From assembly GCA_018434355.1 (NCBI GenBank), contig JAHDPL010000019.1, positions 1 through 64,000 on the forward strand: 64,000 nt of DNA. The letters are read 5' to 3'. This DNA is from Sporomusaceae bacterium. GTDB taxonomy: Bacteria > Bacillota > Negativicutes > UBA1444. A program made the translations under genes and the position numbers. A model generated the notes under the pieces. That model was not told the origin of the DNA and ran no database searches. It saw only the letters and a program-made list of their open reading frames with translations. Positions 34,654 to 43,306 of this stretch are shown here, piece by piece; the stretch's first letter is position 1, and every line of letters begins with the position of its first letter.

Positions 34654-34687
34654 AAAAAAAAATAACGCGGGCGCTTTTGCCCGCGTT
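34654..34687 (-). terminator. Terminator after the AraC-type response regulator
   Basis: A perfect 9-bp stem AACGCGGGC/GCCCGCGTT (34664-34687) is followed on the minus strand by a run of nine T after one A. It separates the long upstream operon from ilvD. Confidence 0.9.
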
Positions 34688-34699
34688 TTGAGAATTTTG

Positions 34700-35446
34700 T
34701 TACTTGCTTTCAATATCTTGCATTTTTCTGTATTGCATCGGTGAAACCCCTGTCTTATTTTTAAAACAGGTGGCAAAATAAGCAGCGTCGTTAAAGCCAA
34801 CCTTGCCGGCGATATCGGTAATCGAATAATCCGTTGCCTTCAATAGCTCCATCGCTTTGGCCAACCGCTGCTCTTGTATATAGTCGACGATCGATTGCCC
34901 TGTCAGCAGTTTGAACGTCCGGCTCAAGTGATAGGAACTGACATAGATAGCTTTAGCGATATCATTCAAATGAATCGGTTTGTCCAAATTGGCAGCAACA
35001 TAGTCGTTCACTGCGCTAATCACTGCTGATCGCTTCTTTTTGTCACAGGCTGTCGCCGCATCCGTCTCCACGCAGCGAGCCGCAACGGTATTGATCAGCT
35101 CCGCCACATCAGCCGGTTTAATCGGTTTCAATAAAAAATCTGCAACCCCGCTGCGAAACGCAGTCCGAGCATAGTCAAACTCGTTATACGCCGACACAAT
35201 CACCACCGTCGGCTTGTGGTCTTTGGCCAGAATCATTTCCGCCGCCTTTAACCCGTCAAGCCCCGGCATGCGAATATCCAGAAACACCAAGTCCGGCATA
35301 AACTCAGCCGCCAGCTTTACCGCATCCGTCCCGTTATCGACTTCGGCAACCGCAGAAACCGGCAACTTTTCCTTGCTTACCACCAATTTGATAAACTGAC
35401 GCACCGTCGCTTCATCATCGGCGACCAAGACTTTAATATTCCGCAT
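34700..35446 (-). CDS. AraC-type response regulator
   Basis: A 248-residue regulator. Receiver domain (1-120) with acidic pocket DDE, phospho-acceptor Asp57 (LVFLDIRMPG) and Lys (LLKPIKP); AraC DNA-binding domain (about 145-245) with IAKAIYVSSYHLSRTFKLLTG and the second helix pair FNDAAYFATCFKNKTGVSPMQYRK. It overlaps the kinase gene by 14 bases. It probably controls the PduL-2-oxoacid-Buk operon or the following ilvD operon. Confidence 0.92.
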   Translation of the reverse strand: MRNIKVLVADDEATVRQFIKLVVSKEKLPVSAVAEVDNGTDAVKLAAEFMPDLVFLDIRMPGLDGLKAAEMILAKDHKPTVVIVSAYNEFDYARTAFRSGVADFLLKPIKPADVAELINTVAARCVETDAATACDKKKRSAVISAVNDYVAANLDKPIHLNDIAKAIYVSSYHLSRTFKLLTGQSIVDYIQEQRLAKAMELLKATDYSITDIAGKVGFNDAAYFATCFKNKTGVSPMQYRKMQDIESK

Positions 35447-37016
35447 GTTCGTTCCCGCCTATGATCGGAAATGCGAGGGAAACCGTTGTTCCCTTGTTGG
35501 GTTGGCTCTCAATATGGAATTCAAAGTTTTCCTGGAAGTAATATTTCAGCCTGTTCCTTACGCTATTCAGGCCAATCCCGCTATTTTTTGCAATCATGTT
35601 TTTCGGATTGAAACCAATCCCGTTGTCTTCCACCACGCAGCGCAAATATAAGCCGTTTCGCTGCACAGATAGCCGGATTTCTCCTTTGTGCGGACATAAT
35701 TCGAACCCATGAATGATTGCATTTTCCATCAATGGCTGCAACAACATGCAAGGAATCGGCGCCTGATCCAAACTCGGATCAATCTCCAAAACAATATTTA
35801 AACGGTCGCCAAACCGGGATTGCTGAATATGCAAATAGTTACTCAGCATTTTGAGTTCTTCATGCAAGGGAACCAATTCTTCGGTTTTGCGTAGCGTAAA
35901 GCGCAATAGATCCGACAAGCTCCAGACTAAACTCGCCACTTTGTCTGATCCTTCAATGTATGCCATTTGGGCAATCGTATTCAGCGTGTTGAACAAAAAA
36001 TGCGGATTCACCTGAGACTGCAACAACTTGAAATCGGCTTCCTGCAATGCCTTTTCCAATTTTGCCGTAGCCATCTGTTCTTTCACCAGCGACAATCGGC
36101 TGCTGTCCAGCTCCTTTTGCCGCAGTGCCGTGCTTGTCATTTCGGCGATACAGTTGGCGATGGCGAAGGTTGCTTCGGCTGCGGCATATAGCCGGCTCTT
36201 GGGTTCAATGCGGATCAATGCGGATGTACTAAACAATTCCTCCACCGGAATACAGTATTGCAAAGAAGCTTCCCGTAGCGAGCTTCGAAGTCGTTCGCTA
36301 TCCGGCTTGGTCAAAAAGACTTCGCCGCATTTGATATAGCCTTGCACCCGGTTCCCGCTCTGAATCGGAATGATAATGCTGGCAATATCATTGCAACACA
36401 GGAATAGATGCGGTTTGCCGATGTGTTCAATTTCCCGGAAGGCTTTTTTTGTATATTGGCGACAATGGTCTCCCTGGCTGGCCTGACTCAGCAACGTACA
36501 AAAGCGGGGATAATTGGCCGTCTTAATGATGAACTCGCCCTCGGTATCCATAATCGCCAGGCTGAGTCCCAGCGCTTCCGACAGTTTCTTCAGCAATCCG
36601 CCAATAATCTCCATATCCAGAAAGGAACGAATATCGCTTTCCTCACTGATGGCCGCAACTTCTGCCGGTTGGGCAAGCAAGCGTTGGAACTTGGACGGCG
36701 AGTACACAATAATCAGCTTCAATTCTTCAGACGAATTATTCAGCACTTTGTGCCGGGTGTAGGGGGAAATATGCTTCACATCGCCTGGTTTCAGCACATA
36801 TTCCTGTTCATCGATAATTTGCAGCCCCTGACCGGACACCACATAAATCACTTGTTCGTCGCCGGAGTGAAGGTGCTCTTCCTGCGTAGTATTCGGGTAA
36901 AAGGTAATCAGGCCTACGCTCATGCGCTCGATATCCAAATTGCTTGGTTCAATGAACCATAGAATCGATCCCCATTCAAAAAACTGCGTCGTCCCCAAAC
37001 GGTTAATTTCCGGCAT
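35433..37016 (-). CDS. Cytoplasmic sensor kinase: cupin-PocR-LytS-type histidine kinase
   Basis: A 527-residue kinase with no membrane segment. Cupin (about 25-100: EEHLHSGDEQVIYVVSG, VKHISPYTRHKV), PocR sensory domain (about 130-280, GDHCRQYTKKAF...HLFLCCNDIASIIIPI with a cysteine cluster), then a LytS/YehU-type kinase with phospho-acceptor His in SQVNPHFLFNTLNTIAQM, N box MENAIIHGF and G box NGIGFNP. PocR domains bind small hydroxylated or hydrocarbon ligands in characterised cases. I use the ATG at 37016, with GGAGAGGGGG upstream. The double ligand-binding layout suggests sensing of a cytoplasmic acid. Confidence 0.88.
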   Translation of the reverse strand: MPEINRLGTTQFFEWGSILWFIEPSNLDIERMSVGLITFYPNTTQEEHLHSGDEQVIYVVSGQGLQIIDEQEYVLKPGDVKHISPYTRHKVLNNSSEELKLIIVYSPSKFQRLLAQPAEVAAISEESDIRSFLDMEIIGGLLKKLSEALGLSLAIMDTEGEFIIKTANYPRFCTLLSQASQGDHCRQYTKKAFREIEHIGKPHLFLCCNDIASIIIPIQSGNRVQGYIKCGEVFLTKPDSERLRSSLREASLQYCIPVEELFSTSALIRIEPKSRLYAAAEATFAIANCIAEMTSTALRQKELDSSRLSLVKEQMATAKLEKALQEADFKLLQSQVNPHFLFNTLNTIAQMAYIEGSDKVASLVWSLSDLLRFTLRKTEELVPLHEELKMLSNYLHIQQSRFGDRLNIVLEIDPSLDQAPIPCMLLQPLMENAIIHGFELCPHKGEIRLSVQRNGLYLRCVVEDNGIGFNPKNMIAKNSGIGLNSVRNRLKYYFQENFEFHIESQPNKGTTVSLAFPIIGGNEHAEY

Positions 37017-37074
37017 GGCGCGCCCCCTCTCCGTGAATGGCATTAATGACGGATGGTCCATTCGAGTGAATCAT

Positions 37075-37659
37075 TTAACGATGTATTTTTTCGAGCAACC
37101 ATGCCATGTTTTGACCGAGGTTCTTCATATTTTGCATGCCTTCCTGATCTCGTTCAACTTCGCCAATCTCCCTGCCATAGACCATATTCCAATAGGTTGA
37201 TCCCACGAGAAACATCTCTTTGCTATGCATGAAATGGTGCAATGTATCCAGCGCCGAGATTGCGCCGCCGCGCCGGGCAGCGATTACCGCCGCCCCAACT
37301 TTATGGCGAAACAACCCTTTCTTGCCTGCCAATACGATGCTGGCCCGATCGATGAACGCTTTCATCTGTGATGTTACGTCCGCCGAATACACGGGCGAGC
37401 CAAGAATAATCCCGTCTGCCGCCAACAGCTTGGCAAAACACTCATTGAAACCATCGTCATCTATCACGCAGCAACCGCTTTGGCTGTGAAAGCAATTCCA
37501 GCAAGCATTGCAGCCGCGAATGGACTTTTCGGCCAATTGAAACAGCTCCGTCTCGATCCCCTGTTGCTCCAGTTCCTGAAATACAGTTCTTATTAGAATC
37601 GCAGTATTGCCGTCTTGACGCGGACTGCCATTAATCCCAACCACTTTCACAATATCCAT
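37075..37659 (-). CDS. Iron-sulfur flavoprotein / flavodoxin-like NAD(P)H-FMN reductase
   Basis: A 194-residue flavodoxin-fold protein. GINGSPRQDGNTA (7-19) is the FMN phosphate loop, SPVYSADVTSQMKAFIDR the second FMN contact. The cysteines CNACWNC...C form CX2CX2CX6C, the compact motif of Isf-type proteins binding a 4Fe-4S cluster. It could transfer electrons from ferredoxin. It lies 78 bases after buk and 58 bases before the kinase gene, so it may belong to the 2-oxoacid operon. Confidence 0.82.
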   Translation of the reverse strand: MDIVKVVGINGSPRQDGNTAILIRTVFQELEQQGIETELFQLAEKSIRGCNACWNCFHSQSGCCVIDDDGFNECFAKLLAADGIILGSPVYSADVTSQMKAFIDRASIVLAGKKGLFRHKVGAAVIAARRGGAISALDTLHHFMHSKEMFLVGSTYWNMVYGREIGEVERDQEGMQNMKNLGQNMAWLLEKIHR

Positions 37660-37737
37660 CTCCTATTTCAAAACACAGCTTACAATCCATTTCCCTATCC
37701 GCCTGCAAAATCCTGCCAGGCATTGCCTCAACCTTTG

Positions 37738-38808
37738 CTACAGATATTCTTGGCAGTCCTCTTCGCCGGCAAGAATCCGCATCGCGCCCTCGGCCAACGC
37801 TTTCAATTCATCTTCGCCCGGAAAGATCATCACCGGTGCGATAAATTTTACATAGGCCGTCAGTTTTTCCGTCAGGTACTGCGAGTAAGCCATGCCGCCG
37901 GTCAGGACGATATAGTCCACTTCCCCCTGCACCGGAACAGCCGCCGCTGCAATTTCACGGGCAATTTGATATATCATCGCATCATAAACGACTTCAGCCC
38001 GTTCATCGCCGGCTTGAATCATTTTCTCCACTTCCCGCGCATCATTGGTTCCCAGGTGGGCAACCAGGCCGCCCTTCCCGGCCAGCATCTTGGCTACGGC
38101 CTCTTTCGAGAGTTGTTTGCCAAAGATCAAGTCAACCAAACTCTCCGCTTGCACAGTCCCCGCTCGCTCCGGCGAAAACGGACCGGCACCGTTCAACGCA
38201 TTATTCACTTCTACCACGCGGCCACGCTGATGGCAGCCGATCGATATGCCGCCCCCCATATGAGCAACAATCAGATTCAGCTCCTCAACCTTGCGCTGGA
38301 CGCTTTTTGCCAAACGCCGGGCAATCGCTTTTTGATTAAGGGCATGAAAAATACTGCGTTTTTCCATGTCAGGCAAACCGGTCACACGAGCAATAGGCAT
38401 CAATTCATCCACGACAACCGGGTCGACAATATAGGCGGGCTTGCTAATGCTGTCCGCCAGTTCACGCGCCAATACCGCCCCCAGGTTGGAAGCATGCGAA
38501 CCAAATTTTGCTTGCCGCAAATCCGCCAACATCCGGTCATTGACGCGGTAAGTGCCCCCCGTCAAAGGCTTGAGCAAACCGCCTCTGGCAACTATTGCAT
38601 CAAACTCAGCCAGCTGGTGCTGCCCCGCGTGCAAGCAATCCTTGATTTTTTCTAGCCGAAATGAAAGTTGGTCGATCGTGGCAGTAAAATCCGCCAACTC
38701 GTGTGCACGATGATTGATGTTTTGCGACCAAATTTCTTCCTCATCAAGAAAAACGCCAATCTTCGTCGAGGTTGAACCCGGATTAATCGCCAATACTTTG
38801 TATACCAT
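37738..38808 (-). CDS. buk: Butyrate (branched-chain acid) kinase
   Basis: A 356-residue acetokinase-family enzyme. INPGSTSTKIG at the N-terminus is the phosphate-binding loop, VAHMGGGISIG carries the catalytic region and VLTGGMAYS the adenosine site. It makes ATP from butyryl- or isobutyryl-phosphate. I use the ATG at 38808, spaced 7 bases from AGGAG. It closes a pathway with PduL and the ferredoxin oxidoreductase in the same operon, giving one ATP per 2-oxoacid. Specificity between butyrate, isobutyrate and isovalerate cannot be read from sequence. Confidence 0.92.
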   Translation of the reverse strand: MVYKVLAINPGSTSTKIGVFLDEEEIWSQNINHRAHELADFTATIDQLSFRLEKIKDCLHAGQHQLAEFDAIVARGGLLKPLTGGTYRVNDRMLADLRQAKFGSHASNLGAVLARELADSISKPAYIVDPVVVDELMPIARVTGLPDMEKRSIFHALNQKAIARRLAKSVQRKVEELNLIVAHMGGGISIGCHQRGRVVEVNNALNGAGPFSPERAGTVQAESLVDLIFGKQLSKEAVAKMLAGKGGLVAHLGTNDAREVEKMIQAGDERAEVVYDAMIYQIAREIAAAAVPVQGEVDYIVLTGGMAYSQYLTEKLTAYVKFIAPVMIFPGEDELKALAEGAMRILAGEEDCQEYL

Positions 38809-38831
38809 AGCCAAACTCCTTTCAAACTAAA

Positions 38832-39377
38832 TCACAGTGTGCGTTTTGCAACGCAATCATAACCTTGCTGGAACGCTGCTGTATTGGACGCCAAAATCGC
38901 TGGCTTGGCTGCGAATTTTTTCGCAAAACAGCTGAGCAATCTTTCCGGTGATACGATGTTTACCGCGGCCAGCAATGCCCCCAGCGCAACCATATTGATC
39001 ATTTTTTCGCTGCCTAAACCAACCGCGATTTGATTGATCGGCACGCGATACCTGTGAATGTCGTTGCGTCCCACTTCCTTTTCGATCAGCGACCCGTTAA
39101 GAATCAAGTCGCCGCCTGTTTTGATGCCTCGCCAGAACTTATCCAGCGAAGGGGAGTTCATCATGATCGCGGCCGTCGGTTCGGATACCAACGGGTCGCC
39201 GACCGGTTCGTCGGAAATAATCACCGCGCAATTCGCGGTCCCTCCACGCATCTCCGGTCCATAGGACGGCATCCAGGACACATGTTTCCCTTCCGCCATC
39301 CCCGCATACGCCAACAGCTGCCCCATCACCATTACTCCTTGCCCGCCGAAGCCGGCAATGATCACTTCATGCTTCAT
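38832..39377 (-). CDS. 2-oxoacid:ferredoxin oxidoreductase gamma subunit
   Basis: A 181-residue protein with the gamma-subunit signature IAGFGGQGVMVMGQLLAYA, and SWMPSYGPEMRGGTANC. It completes the four-subunit enzyme with the delta ferredoxin, alpha and beta genes upstream, being 2 bases after beta. The gene order delta-alpha-beta-gamma is typical of VOR/KGOR-type enzymes that use branched 2-oxoacids or 2-oxoglutarate. Confidence 0.92.
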   Translation of the reverse strand: MKHEVIIAGFGGQGVMVMGQLLAYAGMAEGKHVSWMPSYGPEMRGGTANCAVIISDEPVGDPLVSEPTAAIMMNSPSLDKFWRGIKTGGDLILNGSLIEKEVGRNDIHRYRVPINQIAVGLGSEKMINMVALGALLAAVNIVSPERLLSCFAKKFAAKPAILASNTAAFQQGYDCVAKRTL

Positions 39378-39379
39378 TA

Positions 39380-40126
39380 TTACACCTCATTTGCATTCTT
39401 GTAAACGCCAAGCGGAAATTGCGGCAACATATTTTCATTCAGCCAACGAGTCGCTTCAACCGGAGTTTTCCCCCAGTTGGTCGGGCATGTCGCCAACACC
39501 TCGACCATCGCGAAACCGGCGCCGCTCAGCTGCGTTTCAAACGCTTTCTTGATTGCCGCTTTCGCTTTTGCCATCTGGGCCGGAGAATTTACTGAAACGC
39601 GTTCGATGTATTTTGCCCCGCGCAAAGTCGCCAACATCTCCGACAATTGAATCGGCGAGCCGGCAGAATCTTCCTGCCGTCCTTTCGGCGTGGTGGCGGT
39701 GATTTGATTAGCCAGGGTCGTCGGCGCCATTTGGCCGCCAGTCATGCCATAAATGGCATTGTTGACAAAAATTGTCGTGATTTTTTCGCCGCGGGCTGCC
39801 GCATGGACGATTTCTGCTGTTCCGATCGCGGCAATATCGCCATCGCCTTGATAAGTGAATACTACTTTGTCCGGATGCACCCGCTTAATTCCGGTTGCAA
39901 CCGCCGGCGCTCTTCCGTGCGCGGCTTGCTGACAGTCCACATTGAAATACTGATCAGCCAGCACCGAGCAACCCACAGGCACCACGCCAATGGTTTTGCG
40001 CTGGATATCCAGTTCATCAATTACTTCGGCGACAAGACGATGCACTATTCCGTGCTGACAGCCCGGGCAATAATGCGTTGCCACGTCAGTTAACGCACGT
40101 GGCCTGGCAAAAACCTTGTTCGACAT
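39380..40126 (-). CDS. 2-oxoacid:ferredoxin oxidoreductase beta subunit (thiamine diphosphate)
   Basis: A 248-residue subunit with the CPGCQHG motif, the thiamine-diphosphate/Mg motif GDGDIAAIG...NNAIYGMTGGQMAPTT and the YFNVD segment. It binds the cofactor that decarboxylates the 2-oxoacid. It lies 2 bases after the alpha-subunit stop, indicating tight coupling. The sequence fits KorB/VorB of four-subunit enzymes; substrate range is not readable. Confidence 0.92.
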   Translation of the reverse strand: MSNKVFARPRALTDVATHYCPGCQHGIVHRLVAEVIDELDIQRKTIGVVPVGCSVLADQYFNVDCQQAAHGRAPAVATGIKRVHPDKVVFTYQGDGDIAAIGTAEIVHAAARGEKITTIFVNNAIYGMTGGQMAPTTLANQITATTPKGRQEDSAGSPIQLSEMLATLRGAKYIERVSVNSPAQMAKAKAAIKKAFETQLSGAGFAMVEVLATCPTNWGKTPVEATRWLNENMLPQFPLGVYKNANEV

Positions 40127-40128
40127 CG

Positions 40129-41196
40129 TTAGTTTCCTCCTTGCGGGGCGATGATTTGCAAAATCTGATCATATATATCACTTGATTTCATCATCATGCC
40201 GCCAGTGCGTCCTTGAAAATAAACCTGCTTGGAGCAGCGGATTGCCAGATTTACATCCTCAATCATTTGTCCCGAACTCAGCTCAACGACCAATACGGCA
40301 GACGCCATTTTCACTGCATCGGCCAACTCCGATTTGGGGAACGGCCATAGCGTGATCGGCCGAAACAAACCGACTTTCATCCCCTGATCTCTTGCTCGCT
40401 TTACAGCAGAAAGCGCAATCCGCGAGCTGATTCCGTAAGCTACGACCAACAGTTCCGCATCGTCCGTCCATATTGCTTCCGACCGCGTTTCCTGCGTTTG
40501 CAGCAACGCATATTTGGCTTGCAGATGAACGTTCACTTCCTCCAATTTTTCCGGCTGGAGTTGCAATGTATTGATGCTATTAGGTTTATCACGCGTCCCC
40601 ATCCCGGTGGTTGCCCAAGGTTTATCCGTCAGCATCGCTTTACACGAGTCAAAGTTGACCGGCTCCATCATTTGCCCCAGTGCTCCATCGCCCAAAATCA
40701 TCACAGGGTTGCGGTAGCGATCCGCCAGGTTAAACGCTAATGCCGTCAAATCGGCCATTTCCTGCACACTGTTCGGCGCAATCACGATGCAATGATAATC
40801 GCCATGCCCGCCGCCTTTGGTCGCCTGAAAGTAGTCTGCCTGGCCCGGTTGAATCCCGCCCAGTCCCGGCCCGCCCCGCATGATATTGACAATCACGCAA
40901 GGCAATTCGCCTGCGGCAATGTAGGAAATCCCCTCTTGCTTCAAACTGACGCCCGGACTGGAAGACGACGTCATTACTCTGGCCCCGGCCCCGGCAGCGC
41001 CATAGACCATGTTGATCGCCGCCACCTCGCTCTCCGCCTGCAAGAACATGCCGCCCACTTCAGGCAAGCGTTTTGCCATATATTCAATCAGCTCTGATTG
41101 CGGCGTAATCGGGTAGCCAAAATAATACCGGCAACCGGCGGCGATCGCCGCTTCACCAATTGCTTCGTTGCCTTTCATCAAGACCTTTTCCAACAT
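40129..41196 (-). CDS. 2-oxoacid:ferredoxin oxidoreductase alpha subunit
   Basis: A 355-residue subunit. GNEAIGEAAIAAGCRYYFGYPITPQSEL at the start, MTSSSSPGVSLKQEGISYIAAGELPCVIVN and RGGPGLGG are alpha-subunit hallmarks of KorA/VorA. Start at 41196 is supported by GGAG 8 bases upstream; a longer frame begins within the ferredoxin intergenic region. Together with beta, gamma and delta it makes acyl-CoA, CO2 and reduced ferredoxin from a 2-oxoacid. Confidence 0.93.
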   Translation of the reverse strand: MLEKVLMKGNEAIGEAAIAAGCRYYFGYPITPQSELIEYMAKRLPEVGGMFLQAESEVAAINMVYGAAGAGARVMTSSSSPGVSLKQEGISYIAAGELPCVIVNIMRGGPGLGGIQPGQADYFQATKGGGHGDYHCIVIAPNSVQEMADLTALAFNLADRYRNPVMILGDGALGQMMEPVNFDSCKAMLTDKPWATTGMGTRDKPNSINTLQLQPEKLEEVNVHLQAKYALLQTQETRSEAIWTDDAELLVVAYGISSRIALSAVKRARDQGMKVGLFRPITLWPFPKSELADAVKMASAVLVVELSSGQMIEDVNLAIRCSKQVYFQGRTGGMMMKSSDIYDQILQIIAPQGGN

Positions 41197-41230
41197 CCTA
41201 TTCACTCCTCGCATATATTTGTCCGCATGT

Positions 41231-41434
41231 TCAAGCATAAATTTCTATCACCACGTCAGGGCAAGCTCTTGCGCACAAGGCGCAGCCGATACACTGGGAT
41301 TCATCGGTGCAAACCGCCGGTCGATAGCCTTTTTGATTGAAGTGGTCGGCTGGCGCTATGATTTTTTTCGGGCACGCAGAAAAGCATAATTCGCAGCCTT
41401 TGCACCGCTCTTGATTAAATATTGGTTTTGGCAT
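41231..41434 (-). CDS. 2x[4Fe-4S] ferredoxin-type delta subunit
   Basis: A 67-residue protein with two CxxCxxxCP clusters (CKGCELCFSACP and CIGCALCARACP). It is the electron-accepting delta subunit of the 2-oxoacid oxidoreductase. The start at 41434 has GGGAGGG suitably spaced and overlaps the PduL 3' end by 20 bases; two starts further upstream are too close to the ribosome-binding site. Confidence 0.93.
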   Translation of the reverse strand: MPKPIFNQERCKGCELCFSACPKKIIAPADHFNQKGYRPAVCTDESQCIGCALCARACPDVVIEIYA

Positions 41435-42041
41435 CTTCATCACCCTCCCGATTCATCCCCGCTTTCCCTGTGATAATCTCGACCATGTCTCCGCTCGACA
41501 ACATCGCGGCATTTGCTTCATCGGTATCGATATGCGCCTCCAGCAAAAAATCGTCGCCAACACGAACCAAAACTTGGTCAAATAGTAAAGAACGCTGTGG
41601 TTGAGTGCAGCGCAGTTGAACAAAATCTCGATCTTTCAACCCGAGTTCCGCTGCATCCGCCGGGCTCATGTGAACATGCCGCCAGGCTGCAATCACTCCT
41701 TTGGACAACACGACCATTCCTTGAGGGCCCACTACGGTAATCCCGGGAGACCCTTTGATGTCGCCTGAATCGCGGACAGGAACGCTGATCCCTAGCTTCA
41801 ACGCGTCCGTCAAAGAAATTTCTATCTGGGTTTGGCTGCGCTCCGGCCCCAGGACACGAACATTTTTGAAAGTTGTTTTTGCAGATACAATATCTACTGT
41901 TTCTGCGGCCGCGTATTGTCCTGGCTGATATACCGGCTTTAATACGTTCAACTGATAACCTTGACCAAATAGGATTTCTACATGTTCACGCGATAAATGA
42001 ATGTGCCTGGCAGAAATTCCGACTCTTGCAGATTTTGACAT
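41415..42041 (-). CDS. pduL: PduL-type phosphate acyltransferase
   Basis: A 208-residue protein with both PduL repeats. VGISARHIHLSREHVEILFG and WRHVHMSPADAAELGL contain the histidines that hold the zinc, and SLTDALKLGISVPVRDSGDI lies between. PduL exchanges CoA for phosphate on acyl-CoA. No microcompartment-targeting peptide or shell gene is visible, so this is a free enzyme. It heads the operon. With the oxidoreductase and Buk it gives 2-oxoacid to acyl-CoA to acyl-phosphate to acid plus ATP. GGGGGG precedes the ATG. Confidence 0.92.
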   Translation of the reverse strand: MSKSARVGISARHIHLSREHVEILFGQGYQLNVLKPVYQPGQYAAAETVDIVSAKTTFKNVRVLGPERSQTQIEISLTDALKLGISVPVRDSGDIKGSPGITVVGPQGMVVLSKGVIAAWRHVHMSPADAAELGLKDRDFVQLRCTQPQRSLLFDQVLVRVGDDFLLEAHIDTDEANAAMLSSGDMVEIITGKAGMNREGDEDAKTNI

Positions 42042-42165
42042 TGGCCGCCCCCCATGACTTTTTTACAATGATTCGATGGCTTACCGCTCTTTAACTGACA
42101 TAATACATGGCTTAGTGCCGCAATTATTCCCATATGTTGCAGTCTATTTCTGATTTTTTGCGCAC

Positions 42166-42199
42166 AAAAAAACCAAAGCGGCTACACTTTGGTTTTTTT
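42166..42199. terminator. Bidirectional terminator between BKACE and PduL operons
   Basis: A perfect 13-bp stem AAAAAAACCAAAG/CTTTGGTTTTTTT with an 8-base loop. It probably ends the transporter-BKACE message, whose last stop is at 42345. The remaining 42200-42344 shows nothing I can name. Confidence 0.85.
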
Positions 42200-42344
42200 G
42201 CGATTAATCATCATTTTATTGTTATATTGAGCGTTTGGCAGTGGGCCGGGAATAACAGCGCCACACAGAAGAGCGCGGACGAAAACGGCGAAAGGACAAA
42301 ACCCGCTTTTAGACAGTCCGTCTCATTGAGATAACCCTTCCTTG

Positions 42345-43268
42345 TTAATAGGCGACTTTGTCAATTCCTTTCAACCCTAAAATCTGCCTTGCTTCGTCAG
42401 GGGAAGCAATTTCCTGGCCAAGTTGCTCGACGATGGAACGAATCTGCAGCACTTGCTCGGCGCTGCTTTTTGCAAGTACACCCGGTCGCAAATACAGGTT
42501 GTCTTCCAATCCGACCCGTACATTGCCGCCCATTGCGGCGGCGGCGGCAGTCAGAGAAAACTGCGCTTTCCCAGCTGCTGCACAAGACCAGTTGAAATCA
42601 CCCAACAGATCTTTGGCAGTTTTTACCATGAATGCCAAATTTTCCACTGTAGCTGGAATGCCACCCAGTATTCCCATAACAAACTGGATATAGATAGGTC
42701 GCTTGATAATGCCGCGATTGAGCAAAAAAGCGACATTGTTGATCATACCGACATCATAGACTTCGAACTCCGGACAGGTATGGTTTTCATACATGGTAGT
42801 AACGTAGTATTCGATGCCTTTGAAGGTATTCTGAAAAATCATATCCCAGGTTCCTTTGAGATAAGGAATTTCCCAATCGAATTTCGGATTGGTGATCCGA
42901 GCAGCTGCCGGTTCAAGAACAAAATTGACAGATCCTGCATTGCAGGAAGCTAATTCCGGTTTCATGTCGGGAATACCCGCTATGCGTTGTTCGATGGTCA
43001 TACCTAGTCCACCGCCGGTTGTTATGCAGATCGCAACATTGCAACGCGCTTTGATTCCCGATACGATTTGCCGGATTATGCCAATATCGGGACTGGGACG
43101 TCCGGTTTCCGGATCACGGGCGTGGATGTGTACGGCTGCAGCTCCTGCCTGGTAAGCACCGACCGCGTCATCGATGATTTGTTGAGGAGTGATTGGCAAG
43201 TAGGGAGACATGCTGGGGGTGTGGATTCCACCGGTAATTGCCGCTGTGATGATGGTTTTTTTCGCCAT
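42345..43268 (-). CDS. Beta-keto acid cleavage enzyme (BKACE, DUF849), copy 1
   Basis: A 307-residue TIM-barrel enzyme. The zinc and catalytic residues of the family are visible: Glu in the N-terminal ITAAITGGIHT strand, HIHAR (H-x-H), ITTGG, SVNF and the GGNVRVGLEDN loop with Arg and Glu-Asp. BKACE joins a beta-keto acid with acetyl-CoA to give acetoacetate and a new acyl-CoA. The ATG at 43268 has GGAGGTG upstream. It follows an AtoE-type carrier gene by 38 bases. It is clearly similar to copy 2 at 47346. The exact keto acid is unknown. Confidence 0.9.
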   Translation of the reverse strand: MAKKTIITAAITGGIHTPSMSPYLPITPQQIIDDAVGAYQAGAAAVHIHARDPETGRPSPDIGIIRQIVSGIKARCNVAICITTGGGLGMTIEQRIAGIPDMKPELASCNAGSVNFVLEPAAARITNPKFDWEIPYLKGTWDMIFQNTFKGIEYYVTTMYENHTCPEFEVYDVGMINNVAFLLNRGIIKRPIYIQFVMGILGGIPATVENLAFMVKTAKDLLGDFNWSCAAAGKAQFSLTAAAAAMGGNVRVGLEDNLYLRPGVLAKSSAEQVLQIRSIVEQLGQEIASPDEARQILGLKGIDKVAY

Positions 43269-43306
43269 GATCTTCACCTCCGGTTGAATTTGGCCAAGGA
43301 GTGAGC

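Noticed and set aside
32559-34700. T-box or riboswitch in front of ilvD
   Set aside because: The 140 bases upstream contain a simple terminator from the previous operon and no T-box-like or other riboswitch pattern that I could recognise.
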